From Actinoallomurus bryophytorum (GTDB lineage Bacteria > Actinomycetota > Actinomycetes > Streptosporangiales > Streptosporangiaceae): DNA of 64,000 bases. Positions 17,364 to 25,537 of this stretch are shown here, piece after piece; position 1 is the stretch's first letter, and every line of letters starts with the position of its first letter. The position numbers and the translations under genes are program-made. The stretch is taken from contig NZ_VFOZ01000001.1 of assembly GCF_006716425.1 (NCBI RefSeq), positions 3,410,001-3,474,000 of the forward strand, given 5' to 3'. Under the pieces are notes generated by a model. The model searched no databases and was not told where the DNA came from. It worked only from the letters and a program-made list of their open reading frames with translations.

Positions 17364-18491
17364 TCAGCGAAGCCCACGGAAGAAGGCACGGATGTCGGAG
17401 GTGAGCAGATCCGGCGCCTGGAGGGCGGCGAAATGGCCGCCGCGGTCGAACTCCGACCAGTGCACGACGTCGTGGTCGCGTTCGACGAAACGGCGGATCG
17501 TGGAGTCGCCGGGGAACACCGCCACGCCGAGCGGCACCTTCAACGGCTCTGCCGGACCCCAGGACGCCGCGCTTTCCCGGTACAACCGTGCCGCCGAGCC
17601 GGCCGTCCCGGTGAGCCAGTACACGGTCACGTTGGTCAGGATGGCGTCCCGGTCGATGGTGCCGGCGTTGTCCCCGTAGTCGTCGAACCACTCGGTGTAC
17701 CAGGCGAGCTGCCCCATCGGCGAGTCCGCGAGGGCGTACGCGAGCGTCTGCGGGCGGGTGGCCTGGATCTGCGCGTAGCCCGAACGCTCCTCCCGCCAGC
17801 GGGCCAGTCCTCCGAGGCTTTTCCGCTCGTCCGGGGTGAGGCCCTCCAGCTCGCGAGGGTCGCCGGAGGGCAACGCGACGAACGCGTTGGTGTGCACGCC
17901 GGCCACGTGCGAGGGGTCGACCCTGGCCAGCTCGGGGGAGATCCTGGCACCCCAGTCACCGCCCTGCGCGCCGTAGCGCGAGTACCCCAGGCGGCCCATC
18001 AGCCCGGCCCACGCTTGCGCGACGCGCGACACGTCCCACCCCGGCGAGGCGGTCGGGCCCGAGAAGCCGTACCCCGGCAGCGACGGCACCACGAGGTGGA
18101 ACGCGTCGGCCGGGTCGCCGCCGTGGGCGCGCGGGTCGGACAGCGGGCCGATGAGCCCGGTGAAGTCCGCGATGGTGCTCGGCCAGCCGTGGCTGAGGAT
18201 CAGCGGCAGCGCGCCCGGCTCCGGTGAGCGGACATGCTGGAAGTGGATGTTCTGCCCGAACACCGTGGTCGTGAACTGCGGCGCGGCGTTCAACCTCGCC
18301 TCCTGCTCCCGCCAGGAGTAGCCCGTGGCCCAGTACTCGGCCAGCTCCTTCACCCGGGCGAGCGGCACGCCGTACGACCAGCCCACACCGGGCAGCTCGT
18401 CGGGCCAGCGTGTACGGGCCAGGCGCCCACGCAGGTCCTCCAGGTCGGCCTGGGGAATGTCGATGCGGTACGGGCGAATCTCTGTGTCCAT
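17364..18491 (-). CDS. Epoxide hydrolase (alpha/beta hydrolase with EHN domain)
   Basis: 375 residues. The N-terminal EHN region (about 1-105, with [26 protein letters not shown]) is followed by an alpha/beta-hydrolase core with oxyanion motif HGWP, nucleophile Asp in GAQGGDWGA, and a late His in [11 protein letters not shown]. Juvenile-hormone-type epoxide hydrolases open epoxides to diols through an aspartyl ester. The substrate is unknown; microbial members often detoxify or act on secondary metabolites. Confidence 0.92.
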   Translation of the reverse strand: MDTEIRPYRIDIPQADLEDLRGRLARTRWPDELPGVGWSYGVPLARVKELAEYWATGYSWREQEARLNAAPQFTTTVFGQNIHFQHVRSPEPGALPLILSHGWPSTIADFTGLIGPLSDPRAHGGDPADAFHLVVPSLPGYGFSGPTASPGWDVSRVAQAWAGLMGRLGYSRYGAQGGDWGARISPELARVDPSHVAGVHTNAFVALPSGDPRELEGLTPDERKSLGGLARWREERSGYAQIQATRPQTLAYALADSPMGQLAWYTEWFDDYGDNAGTIDRDAILTNVTVYWLTGTAGSAARLYRESAASWGPAEPLKVPLGVAVFPGDSTIRRFVERDHDVVHWSEFDRGGHFAALQAPDLLTSDIRAFFRGLR

Positions 18492-18516
18492 GCGCCGAGT
18501 CGACCAGCCATTACGG

Positions 18517-19515
18517 TCAGTTCCTGACCGCGAACTCGGCCATCCCCTCTTCGAACGAGACCGAGGCGCGAAAGTCCAGCCCGGAGCGTGCGCGCTCCGG
18601 CGACGCGACGATGTGCCGCACGTCGCCCAGGCGGTATTCGCCGGTCACGACCGGTTCCGGACCGCCGTACGCCTTGGCCAGCGCGATCGCCATCTCCCCG
18701 ATCGTGTGCGGCTCCCCGCTCGCCACGTTGTACGGCGTCAGCTCACCGGTCGGCGCGTCACCGCCAGAGGAGACCGACTCGACCGCGAGGACATTCGCCC
18801 CCGCGACGTCGCGTACGTGCACGAAGTCGCGCCGCTGATCCCCGTCCTCGAACACCCGCGGCGCCTCACCGCGTTCGAGGGACGACCGGAAGATCGCGGC
18901 GACGCCCGCGTACGGGGTGTCCCGTGGCATCCGCGGCCCGTACACGTTGTGGTAGCGCAGCGCGATCACCGAGCCTCCCGTCGACCGCGCCCAGGACGCC
19001 GACAGATGCTCCTGGCCGACCTTGGTGTCGGCATAGGCGTTGCGCGGGTCCATCGGCGCGTCCTCCGCGACGGTCCCCGGAGTCACTGCGGCTCCGCAGA
19101 TCGGGCATCGCGGCTCGAACCGCCCGGCCCGTAGGTCGGCCTCGGCCCGCGGACCTGGCCGTACGCGTCCGTGCTCCTCGCAGTCGTAGGCGCCCTCCCC
19201 GTACACCACCATCGACGAGGCCAGCACGAGCCGGTCGCAGCCCACGCGAGCCATCGCGGCGAGGAGTACGGCCGTGCCGAGCACGTTGACGGACGCATAG
19301 TCGGGAAGGTCGGAGACGTCCAGGCCGAGCCCGACCTTGGCCGCCTGGTGGCAGACCACGTCCACACCGTCCAGGCATCGGATGACCGTGGCCTCGTCGC
19401 GTACGTCCTCACCCGACCGGAGGTCGATCGTACGGACGCCGTGTCCGCGATCGCGCAGCGCTTCGCCGATGTGAGAGCCAATAAATCCGGACGATCCAGT
19501 CACCAGTACGCGCAT
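18517..19515 (-). CDS. NAD-dependent epimerase/dehydratase with zinc-knuckle insert
   Basis: 332 residues, extended short-chain dehydrogenase fold: [10 protein letters not shown] nucleotide loop, the segment SSMVVYGEG, catalytic YADTK (Tyr-x-x-x-Lys), and NVYGPRM. An insert of about 45 residues after the VYGEG strand holds CEEH and CPIC, a likely zinc-binding knuckle not found in GalE-type enzymes. The substrate is probably an NDP-sugar. ATG 19515 starts the Rossmann strand MRVLVTG. Confidence 0.9.
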   Translation of the reverse strand: MRVLVTGSSGFIGSHIGEALRDRGHGVRTIDLRSGEDVRDEATVIRCLDGVDVVCHQAAKVGLGLDVSDLPDYASVNVLGTAVLLAAMARVGCDRLVLASSMVVYGEGAYDCEEHGRVRPGPRAEADLRAGRFEPRCPICGAAVTPGTVAEDAPMDPRNAYADTKVGQEHLSASWARSTGGSVIALRYHNVYGPRMPRDTPYAGVAAIFRSSLERGEAPRVFEDGDQRRDFVHVRDVAGANVLAVESVSSGGDAPTGELTPYNVASGEPHTIGEMAIALAKAYGGPEPVVTGEYRLGDVRHIVASPERARSGLDFRASVSFEEGMAEFAVRN

Positions 19516-19624
19516 GATCCCCACGGTAACCGTCCGTGATGCCAAGTGGCCGTCATCGGCCGTTAGCCGTATGAGATTCGTAAGAGGTAAACCTGGACCA
19601 AACCTCCGACGTCCACTGATCGTT

Positions 19625-19640
19625 ACTCGCCATCGCGAGT
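19625..19640 (+). promoter_or_regulatory. Hairpin in the leader of the FG-GAP gene
   Basis: A perfect 6-bp inverted repeat, ACTCGC-CATC-GCGAGT, ends 11 bp before the AGGAGG ribosome-binding site at 19652. It could be an operator or a leader stem-loop that affects translation. Confidence 0.4.
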
Positions 19641-19661
19641 GGCAGTGTCTTAGGAGGATTG

Positions 19662-21194
19662 GTGAAAGTACGCGTTTTCTCGCGCGCGCTGGCCGTGACC
19701 GCGGTCACCGCACTGGGGGCTGCGGGGCTTGCCGGAGCGGCACACGCATCCGCCGTTCCGAGCACGGCAAGGGCGGCGGTGAAGGCCGCGGGGGCCGTGC
19801 CGTATGACTTCAACGGCGACGGCTACCCTGACCTGGCCCTCGGCGACCCGTACGGCACGGTCGGCAGCGTCACCACCGCCGGCTTCGTGACCATCGTGTA
19901 CGGCTCGTCGAACGGCCTCAACACGGCCGATCACACGGTCATCAGCCAGAGCACGGCGGGAGTTCCGGGCACGCCGGAGGCGGCCGACCACTTCGGCTAC
20001 TCGCTCACGTCCCTCGACTACGACGAGGACGGTTTCGCGGACCTCCTCGTCGGCGCCCCGGACGAGGACACCACCGATGGTGCGAACGCGGGTTCGGAGA
20101 CGATCCTGTGGGGCTCGGCGTCCGGGCTGAACGGCACGGGCTCGGATGCCATCTCCGAGCCGGGGAGCCCCGGCGCGCAGCATCACTTCGGCTACTCACT
20201 GACCGCGGCCGACTTCGACGGTGACGGACATACCGACTGGGTGGACACCGCGCCCGGTGACGCGTTGTTCTACCCGTTCCACAACCCCGGCCCGGCCCTG
20301 ACGGCACGCAAGGCCGGCCAGTCCGGTCGCGTGTTCGCGCCGAAGGCCCAGCCGGAACACGCACGAGGGGGCAAGGCGAACAAGGCGGCCGCGGCGGACG
20401 ACGACGCGGTGACGTCGTTCATCACGGCCGCCGGCGACATCGACGGCGACGGCAAGCCGGACCTGGTCCTCGGCTGGCAGGACGCCGAGGCCCCGACGTC
20501 CGGATTCGACGTGTGGCGTAACTTCACTCCCGATGACGACCCGTCGTTCGCCGGCGAGGCGCTCACCCGGGTCGACAGTCTCGCCGTGGGTGACTTCGAC
20601 GGTGACGGCATCGGAGACATCGCGGCGGGCGGCGCCGACGAGAGCGACGGCGTCGGCGGCCACGTGACCGTCTACAAGGGCGACGCGGACGTCACCCTGG
20701 GCACGACGAGCACGATCACTCAGAACAGCACCGGCCTGCCGGGATCGGCCGTCGCCGGTGACCGGTTCGGCTACTCGGTGGCCGCCGGTGACGTCAACAA
20801 GGACGGCAAGTCCGACCTGGCGATCGGCGTGCCGCTCCGCACGGTCAGCAACCTGGCCCACGCCGGTGAGGCGATCGTCCTGTACGGCGCCGACGCGGGG
20901 CTCAGCGGGACGGGCTCGCAGGTCGTGTCGCAGGACACGGCCGGTGTGCCCGGAGCCGCCGAGGCCGAGGACGAGGCGGGCTGGACGGTGAACCTGTTCA
21001 ACCCCAACGCCGACGGCTACTTCGACCTGATCGCCGGCGCGCCGAAGGAGAACGGGACCGACGGCGCCGTGAGCGTGCTGCCGGGCACCGCTGCGGGCCT
21101 CACCGCGACGGGCTCGGCGACGTGGGGAGCGGGAACCCTCGGTACGAGCGGTAAGGACGCGCAGGTCGGCGTCCGCCAGGGTCGCATCGGCTGA
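19662..21194 (+). CDS. Secreted FG-GAP (integrin-alpha-like) beta-propeller protein
   Basis: 510 residues: a signal peptide to about residue 30 (ALAVTAVTALGAAGLAGAAHA), then repeated FG-GAP/VCBS blades each with a calcium loop. I count seven: DFNGDGYPD, DYDEDGFAD, DFDGDGHTD, DIDGDGKPD, DFDGDGIGD, DVNKDGKSD and NPNADGYFD, which would give a seven-bladed propeller. Such exported proteins bind ligands or calcium at the cell surface; no enzyme domain is present. GTG 19662 follows AGGAGG. A strong terminator follows the stop. Confidence 0.9.
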   Translation: MKVRVFSRALAVTAVTALGAAGLAGAAHASAVPSTARAAVKAAGAVPYDFNGDGYPDLALGDPYGTVGSVTTAGFVTIVYGSSNGLNTADHTVISQSTAGVPGTPEAADHFGYSLTSLDYDEDGFADLLVGAPDEDTTDGANAGSETILWGSASGLNGTGSDAISEPGSPGAQHHFGYSLTAADFDGDGHTDWVDTAPGDALFYPFHNPGPALTARKAGQSGRVFAPKAQPEHARGGKANKAAAADDDAVTSFITAAGDIDGDGKPDLVLGWQDAEAPTSGFDVWRNFTPDDDPSFAGEALTRVDSLAVGDFDGDGIGDIAAGGADESDGVGGHVTVYKGDADVTLGTTSTITQNSTGLPGSAVAGDRFGYSVAAGDVNKDGKSDLAIGVPLRTVSNLAHAGEAIVLYGADAGLSGTGSQVVSQDTAGVPGAAEAEDEAGWTVNLFNPNADGYFDLIAGAPKENGTDGAVSVLPGTAAGLTATGSATWGAGTLGTSGKDAQVGVRQGRIG

Positions 21195-21212
21195 TCCTGA
21201 ATCCGTGTGAGT

Positions 21213-21250
21213 GGACCGGCCGTCCTCGTGGCGGCCGGTCCGCTTTTTTT
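21213..21250. terminator. Rho-independent terminator
   Basis: A 10-bp perfect stem (GGACCGGCCG / CGGCCGGTCC) with a 9-nt loop is followed by GC and seven Ts. It ends the FG-GAP gene and lies between it and a convergent gene. Confidence 0.92.
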
Positions 21251-21254
21251 GGGC

Positions 21255-21632
21255 TCAGGAGGACCCGGGCGGCCGTTCGACGGCCTCCTCGACGGCGCGG
21301 ATCGTCGGGCAGGGCCAGCGCCACATGCACGCGCGGCAGCGGCGGATGGGGCTGGCGGGGTCGCTGGAGATGCCGCCGTCGCGCGGCTGGTGCAGGTCGA
21401 GCAGGCGCAGGCCCAGCTCGCAGAAGGCGATCACCTCGTCGCGGGCGGAGGCCAGGAACCTGAGGTCCTCGCGCGACAGCCGGGCCTTCACCGGCACGAC
21501 GCCCTCGCGGTTGACCAGCCCCGAGAAGTAGTGCGTCACAGACCGCCATGAACTGGACTTCTGCGACCGAGTCCGGATGATCTCGAGGCGCTCGCGGAGC
21601 CGGCTGCGCCGCGGATCGTCGAGTCTGGTCAT
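21255..21632 (-). CDS. Conserved-looking hypothetical protein with CX2C...C motif
   Basis: 125 residues, Arg-rich N-terminus (LDDPRRSRLRERLEIIRTRSQ), a helical middle, and a C-terminal RRCRACMWRWPCPTIRAVE with three cysteines that may bind metal. I do not recognise the family. Codon use fits the genome and the frame is intact from ATG 21632. Confidence 0.6.
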   Translation of the reverse strand: MTRLDDPRRSRLRERLEIIRTRSQKSSSWRSVTHYFSGLVNREGVVPVKARLSREDLRFLASARDEVIAFCELGLRLLDLHQPRDGGISSDPASPIRRCRACMWRWPCPTIRAVEEAVERPPGSS

Positions 21633-21928
21633 CGCGCCCGCTCCGGCCGGTGTGCGGCGCGGAGGCAGGCTCCCCCGGAATTCCCGGACCTGTGTCCCAC
21701 GTGCCTAGTTTCTCGTAAGCGCGACGCGCCGGTGGGGGAATTCCCACACATCAGGTCGGCAGAACCGAGATGATCTCTGTGTACTCTGACCTGCGCCGAC
21801 CTGATGAACAAATGTCCTAAGAAATGCTGAAAACTGCGCACCGTTCAGGCAAAGGACATCCCACTACCGGGCAACGGACAGGCCCTAATCCTGTTCGCCT
21901 CTGGTTCCCCCGCTCGGGGGGCGCTAGT

Positions 21929-22273
21929 GTGCGGCTCGTGGAGCTAAAGATCTCGACTGCATCTCAGGGAGGTCACGCCGTCGTCTCTGTATACGGCGAG
22001 GTCGATCTCTATACGGCACCCAGACTGCAAACGGAGCTCGCCGCGCTGGTGCGCGACGGAGTGACCCGGCTTGTAGTGGACCTCAGCGGGGTCGAGTTCT
22101 GTGACTCGACCGGGATGAACGTCCTGCTCTCGGCCATGAAACGGCTGCGGGAGCAAGGCGGCTCGCTGGAGCTCGCGGCGCCCCGTTCGGCGGTACGCCG
22201 GATCCTTCAGGTGACCGGCCTCGACACGGTGTTCTCCGTGCACGATGCCGTACCTGCCGTCGGACGGACGTAG
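21929..22273 (+). CDS. STAS-domain anti-sigma factor antagonist (BldG/SpoIIAA-like)
   Basis: About 114 residues: a complete STAS domain with VSVYGEVDLYTAPRLQTELAAL and the phosphorylation loop VDLSGVEFCDSTGMNVLLSA, whose Ser in DST is the usual kinase target. In partner switching the unphosphorylated form binds an anti-sigma kinase. GTG 21929 follows a G-rich site; GTG 21938 is an alternative. The RsbW-type ATPase at 7241 is the nearest possible partner, but 14 kb away. Confidence 0.9.
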   Translation: MRLVELKISTASQGGHAVVSVYGEVDLYTAPRLQTELAALVRDGVTRLVVDLSGVEFCDSTGMNVLLSAMKRLREQGGSLELAAPRSAVRRILQVTGLDTVFSVHDAVPAVGRT

Positions 22274-22292
22274 TCGCACTACCATCGCCTTC

Positions 22293-23021
22293 ATGCAGGC
22301 GGACACGGCCGTCATTATCGCGGCCAAAGACGAGCAGGACCGGATCGCCGCGACCGTGGAGGCCGCCGCGTCACTACCCGGCGTCGACCTGGTGGTCGTC
22401 GTCGACGACGGATCCACGGACGCGACCGGACGGCTGGCCGCCGGCTGCGGCGCGAGGGTCATCCGGCACTCGCGCAACCGCGGCAAGGGCGCCGCCATGG
22501 AGACCGGCGCGGCAGCCGTGCGTCTTCTCGACGAGGATGTGCCGCATCACCTGCTGTTCCTCGACGCCGACCTTGGTGAGACGGCCAAGCAGGCCGGCCC
22601 GCTCATCGAGCCCGTACGCGACGGCTCGGCCGGCATGACGATCGCTGTCTTCAGTGAGTTGATCAAGCTCGGCGGGCACGGCTTCGTCGTACGCCTGGCG
22701 CGCGACGGCATCAAGCGGCTCACCGGCTGGTCCGCGACTCAGCCGCTCAACGGCCAGCGCTGCCTGACCCGTGCCGCCTTCGACGCCGCCCAGCCACTCG
22801 CGCCGGGCTTCGGCGTCGAGACCGGCCTGACCATCGACCTCCTGCGCAAGGGCTTCAAGATCGCCGAGGTCGAGGTGCCGCTCTCGCACCGCGCCACCGG
22901 CACCGACTGGCGGGCCCAGCTGCACCGCGCCCGCCAGTTCCGCGACGTCGGGCGCGCCCTGGCGGCCCGCGAGCCCGCCGTGACCAGGCAACTGGACCGA
23001 CTGCGCCGTGGCGCCCGCTGA
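22293..23021 (+). CDS. Family 2 glycosyltransferase (GT-A fold)
   Basis: 242 residues: AVIIAAKDEQDRIAATVEAA, VVVVDDGSTDATG (nucleotide-sugar binding), NRGKGAAMETGAA and the LFLDADLGET metal site. No membrane helices. The C-terminal half resembles DPM/GpgS-like synthases, but the protein is shorter than GpgS. The donor and acceptor are unknown; the following two genes for membrane glycosyltransferases suggest a polyprenyl-phosphate or glycan pathway. Confidence 0.9.
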   Translation: MQADTAVIIAAKDEQDRIAATVEAAASLPGVDLVVVVDDGSTDATGRLAAGCGARVIRHSRNRGKGAAMETGAAAVRLLDEDVPHHLLFLDADLGETAKQAGPLIEPVRDGSAGMTIAVFSELIKLGGHGFVVRLARDGIKRLTGWSATQPLNGQRCLTRAAFDAAQPLAPGFGVETGLTIDLLRKGFKIAEVEVPLSHRATGTDWRAQLHRARQFRDVGRALAAREPAVTRQLDRLRRGAR

Positions 23022-23310
23022 ACCGTACGGCTCCCGCCCCCCGGGCGCCCATCCGGGACGCGTCGCCCAGGCGCCCGCCACAGGCGCCGACCCAGAGCCG
23101 GCTGGAGAAGCGTGCTCACCGGCGCCTGCCGTCCCTCACGCCCCGACCTCACGCGGCCCCGAGCGCCCCGGGGGGCCGGTCTCGCGCCGGGAAGGCGAGC
23201 GGCCGGCCGAAAGCACCCGTGGGGACTCCAGGGCGTATGAGCTGCCGGGCGACTCCGACGCGCCCGACCTAGGCCCCACGGCCCGTCCCGAAGTCCTCGG
23301 TCAGGCGCCC

Positions 23311-23640
23311 GCCGTGCTGGGGCCCGCCGTGCTGGGGCCCGCCGGCCTGGGGCCCACCCGCCTGGGGCCCACCCGCCTGGGGCCCACCCGCCTGGGGCCC
23401 ACCCGCCTGGGGCCCACCCGCCTGGGGCCCACCCGCCTGGAGCCCACCCGCCTGGAGCCCACCCGCCTGGGGCCCACCCGCCTGGGGCCCACCCGCCTGG
23501 GGCCCACCCGCCTGGGGCCCACCCGCCTGGGGCCCACCCGCCTGGGGCCCACCCGCCTGGGGCCCACCCGCCTGGGGCCCACCCGCCTGGAGCCCACCCG
23601 CCTGGAGCCCACCCGCCTGGAGCCCACCCGCCCGGGGGTG
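23311..23640. repeat. 22-unit 15-bp minisatellite
   Basis: Twenty-two units of ACCCGCCTGGGGCCC or a close variant (two first units GCCGTGCTGGGGCCC; five AGCCC variants) run for 330 bp. The array has no stops on either strand: LGPTR on plus, GGPQA, GWAPG or GSRRV on minus. It fills most of the gap between the GT2 gene and the next glycosyltransferase. There is no supported gene around it. Confidence 0.97.
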
Positions 23641-23698
23641 CCATCCCACTCTCATTGTCCAACGGGAACAGCGGCGGGCGGAAGTAGAGCGGGGTTCT

Positions 23699-25537
23699 GT
23701 GGATAACGTCGGGCCAGGGCGGACCGCCGGCGGCTCCGCCTCGTCCGGCCCGGGGTCTGGGGGTGTCGGCGGCTCCGCCTCGTCCGGCCCGGGGTCTGGG
23801 GGTGTCGGCGGCTCCGCCTCGTCCGGCCCGGGGTCTGGGGGTGTCGGCGGCTCCGCCTCGTCCGGCCCGGGGTCTGGGGGTGTCGGCGGCTCCGCCTCGT
23901 CCGGCCCGGGGTCTGGGGGTGTCGGCGATTCCGCCTCGTCCGGCCCTGCGCCTGGGACCGTCGGCGACTCCGCCAGGCCGGGCCGGTCCGGCGGACCGGG
24001 GCCGCCTTCCGGCTCCGCGTCCGGGCGTGGAACCTGGGGTGCCCCGGGCCTGTTCCTCGGCGGCGCCGGCCTCGCCTGTCTCCTGCTGACCGCTCTGCTC
24101 GGGCCGTCCGTGATGGAGCCCGCGCTCCCCGGCAGAGCCGGGCAGCCTCCCTACTCCCTCGTCGCCCATCCCTCCCCGTACCTCGTCATCTGCCTCACCG
24201 CCGCCGGCGTCGTACTCAGCGCGGCCGGTCTGGGTCTCTGTCTTTTCGCGGCGCGAAGGGGCTGGTCGTTCCGGCCGCGGGTGCTCCTGCTCGCCGGTGT
24301 GATCGCCACGGCGGCGTTCGCGCTGATGCCGCCGGTCGGATCGGCCGACCACCTCAACTACGCGGCGTACGGCCGCATGGTCGCCACCGGCCACGACCCG
24401 TACGCCACGACCGCGCGGGACCTGCCCGGCGACCCGGTGGCCCGTGCCGTACAGGACTGGGCCGCCACCCCGACCGTCTACGGGCCGATCGCCACCGCGC
24501 AGCAGGCGTTCGCCAGCAAGATCGGGGGCACCTCGGCGCGTCTCACGGTCTTCGTCATGTCGCTCACGAACGCCCTCGCGTTCCTCGCGACCGGGCTGCT
24601 GCTCTACCGGTCCGCACGTGGGGACGCCGGCCGTGAGCTGCGTGCCGTACTCCTGTGGACGGCCAACCCGCTCCTGCTGTTCGAGCTCGTCGGCGGGGCG
24701 CACAACGACGTGCTGGCGATCGTCTTCGCGGTGGCCGGACTGGCGGTGTTCGCGCGCCGGCCGCGGCCTGGCCTCGGCCGCTGTCTGCTGGTGGGCGCGC
24801 TCATCGGCGCGGGCGCCGCGGTCAAGGTCAATGTCGCGATCGCCGGCGGCGGCCCGCTCCTTGTACTCCTGGGTGCGTGGTGGCGGGCGCCCGGCGAGCG
24901 CCGGAGCATCGCGGCACGCGTCGTGGCGCTGTGCGTCCCGGCCGCCGCCGTCGCCGGCCTGGCCTATCTGCTCGCCGGGCCGCACTCCCTCGACCAGCTG
25001 AATCGCGCCTCGAAGTCGGTGTCGCTGGCCACGCCCTGGCACCTGCTGGCGGGGTCGACCGGCGGGCTGCTCGTAACGGTGTCGCGCGGGACCGTGCAGA
25101 CCGGCTCGGTCCTGCTGACCCTCCTGCTGGTCGTACTCCTGCTCCGCGCCCTGCCAAGGCCCTACGCGGACGGGAACGAGACGTTTCGCATCACCGCCGC
25201 GCTCGCGCTCGCCTGGCTGTTCGCCGCGCCATACGCCCTGCCCTGGTACGACGGGCTCGGCTGGGCGATGGTCGCGCTGCTGGCATGGTCGGCGTTCGAC
25301 TGGCTGCTGCTGGCCCGTACGTCGGTGCTCGCCCTCGCCTACCTGCCCGCCAGGGATCCCCGGCTGGCGGGCCTGCCGCACCGGCTGGACTGGCTGATCA
25401 CCGTCGTACGCGCGCAGATCACGCCTTGGGCGCTGACGCTGACTCTGGTCGCTCTGATGGTGATGGCGGCTCGCTGGTCTCCTCGGGCCCAAGCGCCTGG
25501 ATGCTCGCCGCGAGCGCCAGCGGGATCGCCAAGGTGA
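23699..25537 (+). CDS. GT-C membrane mannosyltransferase, MptB-like
   Basis: 612 residues. A disordered Gly/Ser-rich N-terminus (about 1-115) is encoded by 39-bp repeats. It is followed by about a dozen hydrophobic segments. The loop GSADHLNYAAYGRMVATGHDPYA with an early Asp/His and the conserved PTVYGPIAT match polyprenol-phosphate-mannose-dependent alpha-1,6-mannosyltransferases. It likely extends a lipoglycan using a polyprenyl sugar donor. GTG 23699 follows a GGGG site; ATG 24113 would omit the first helix. The 3' end overlaps the convergent gene by 119 bp. Confidence 0.8.
   Translation: MDNVGPGRTAGGSASSGPGSGGVGGSASSGPGSGGVGGSASSGPGSGGVGGSASSGPGSGGVGGSASSGPGSGGVGDSASSGPAPGTVGDSARPGRSGGPGPPSGSASGRGTWGAPGLFLGGAGLACLLLTALLGPSVMEPALPGRAGQPPYSLVAHPSPYLVICLTAAGVVLSAAGLGLCLFAARRGWSFRPRVLLLAGVIATAAFALMPPVGSADHLNYAAYGRMVATGHDPYATTARDLPGDPVARAVQDWAATPTVYGPIATAQQAFASKIGGTSARLTVFVMSLTNALAFLATGLLLYRSARGDAGRELRAVLLWTANPLLLFELVGGAHNDVLAIVFAVAGLAVFARRPRPGLGRCLLVGALIGAGAAVKVNVAIAGGGPLLVLLGAWWRAPGERRSIAARVVALCVPAAAVAGLAYLLAGPHSLDQLNRASKSVSLATPWHLLAGSTGGLLVTVSRGTVQTGSVLLTLLLVVLLLRALPRPYADGNETFRITAALALAWLFAAPYALPWYDGLGWAMVALLAWSAFDWLLLARTSVLALAYLPARDPRLAGLPHRLDWLITVVRAQITPWALTLTLVALMVMAARWSPRAQAPGCSPRAPAGSPR
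23729..23962 (+). repeat. Six 39-bp tandem repeats inside the glycosyltransferase gene
   Basis: Five identical units begin at 23729, 23768, 23807, 23846 and 23885, and a sixth diverged unit at 23924. Each encodes GGSASSGPGSGGV. Identity of the five copies implies recent expansion. The unit is 3n, so length changes keep the frame of the downstream enzyme. Confidence 0.97.

Noticed and set aside
23311-23640. CRISPR array
   Set aside because: Units are 15 bp, directly joined with no unique spacers, and no cas genes.
23008-23706. Plus-strand LGPTR repeat protein
   Set aside because: Open in all frames because of the 15-bp repeat; no ribosome-binding site or conserved ends.
22739-25492. 917-codon minus-strand open frame across the minisatellite and glycosyltransferase
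   Set aside because: Low-complexity GWAPGG and Arg-rich translation; the plus strand has a membrane enzyme with conserved motifs.
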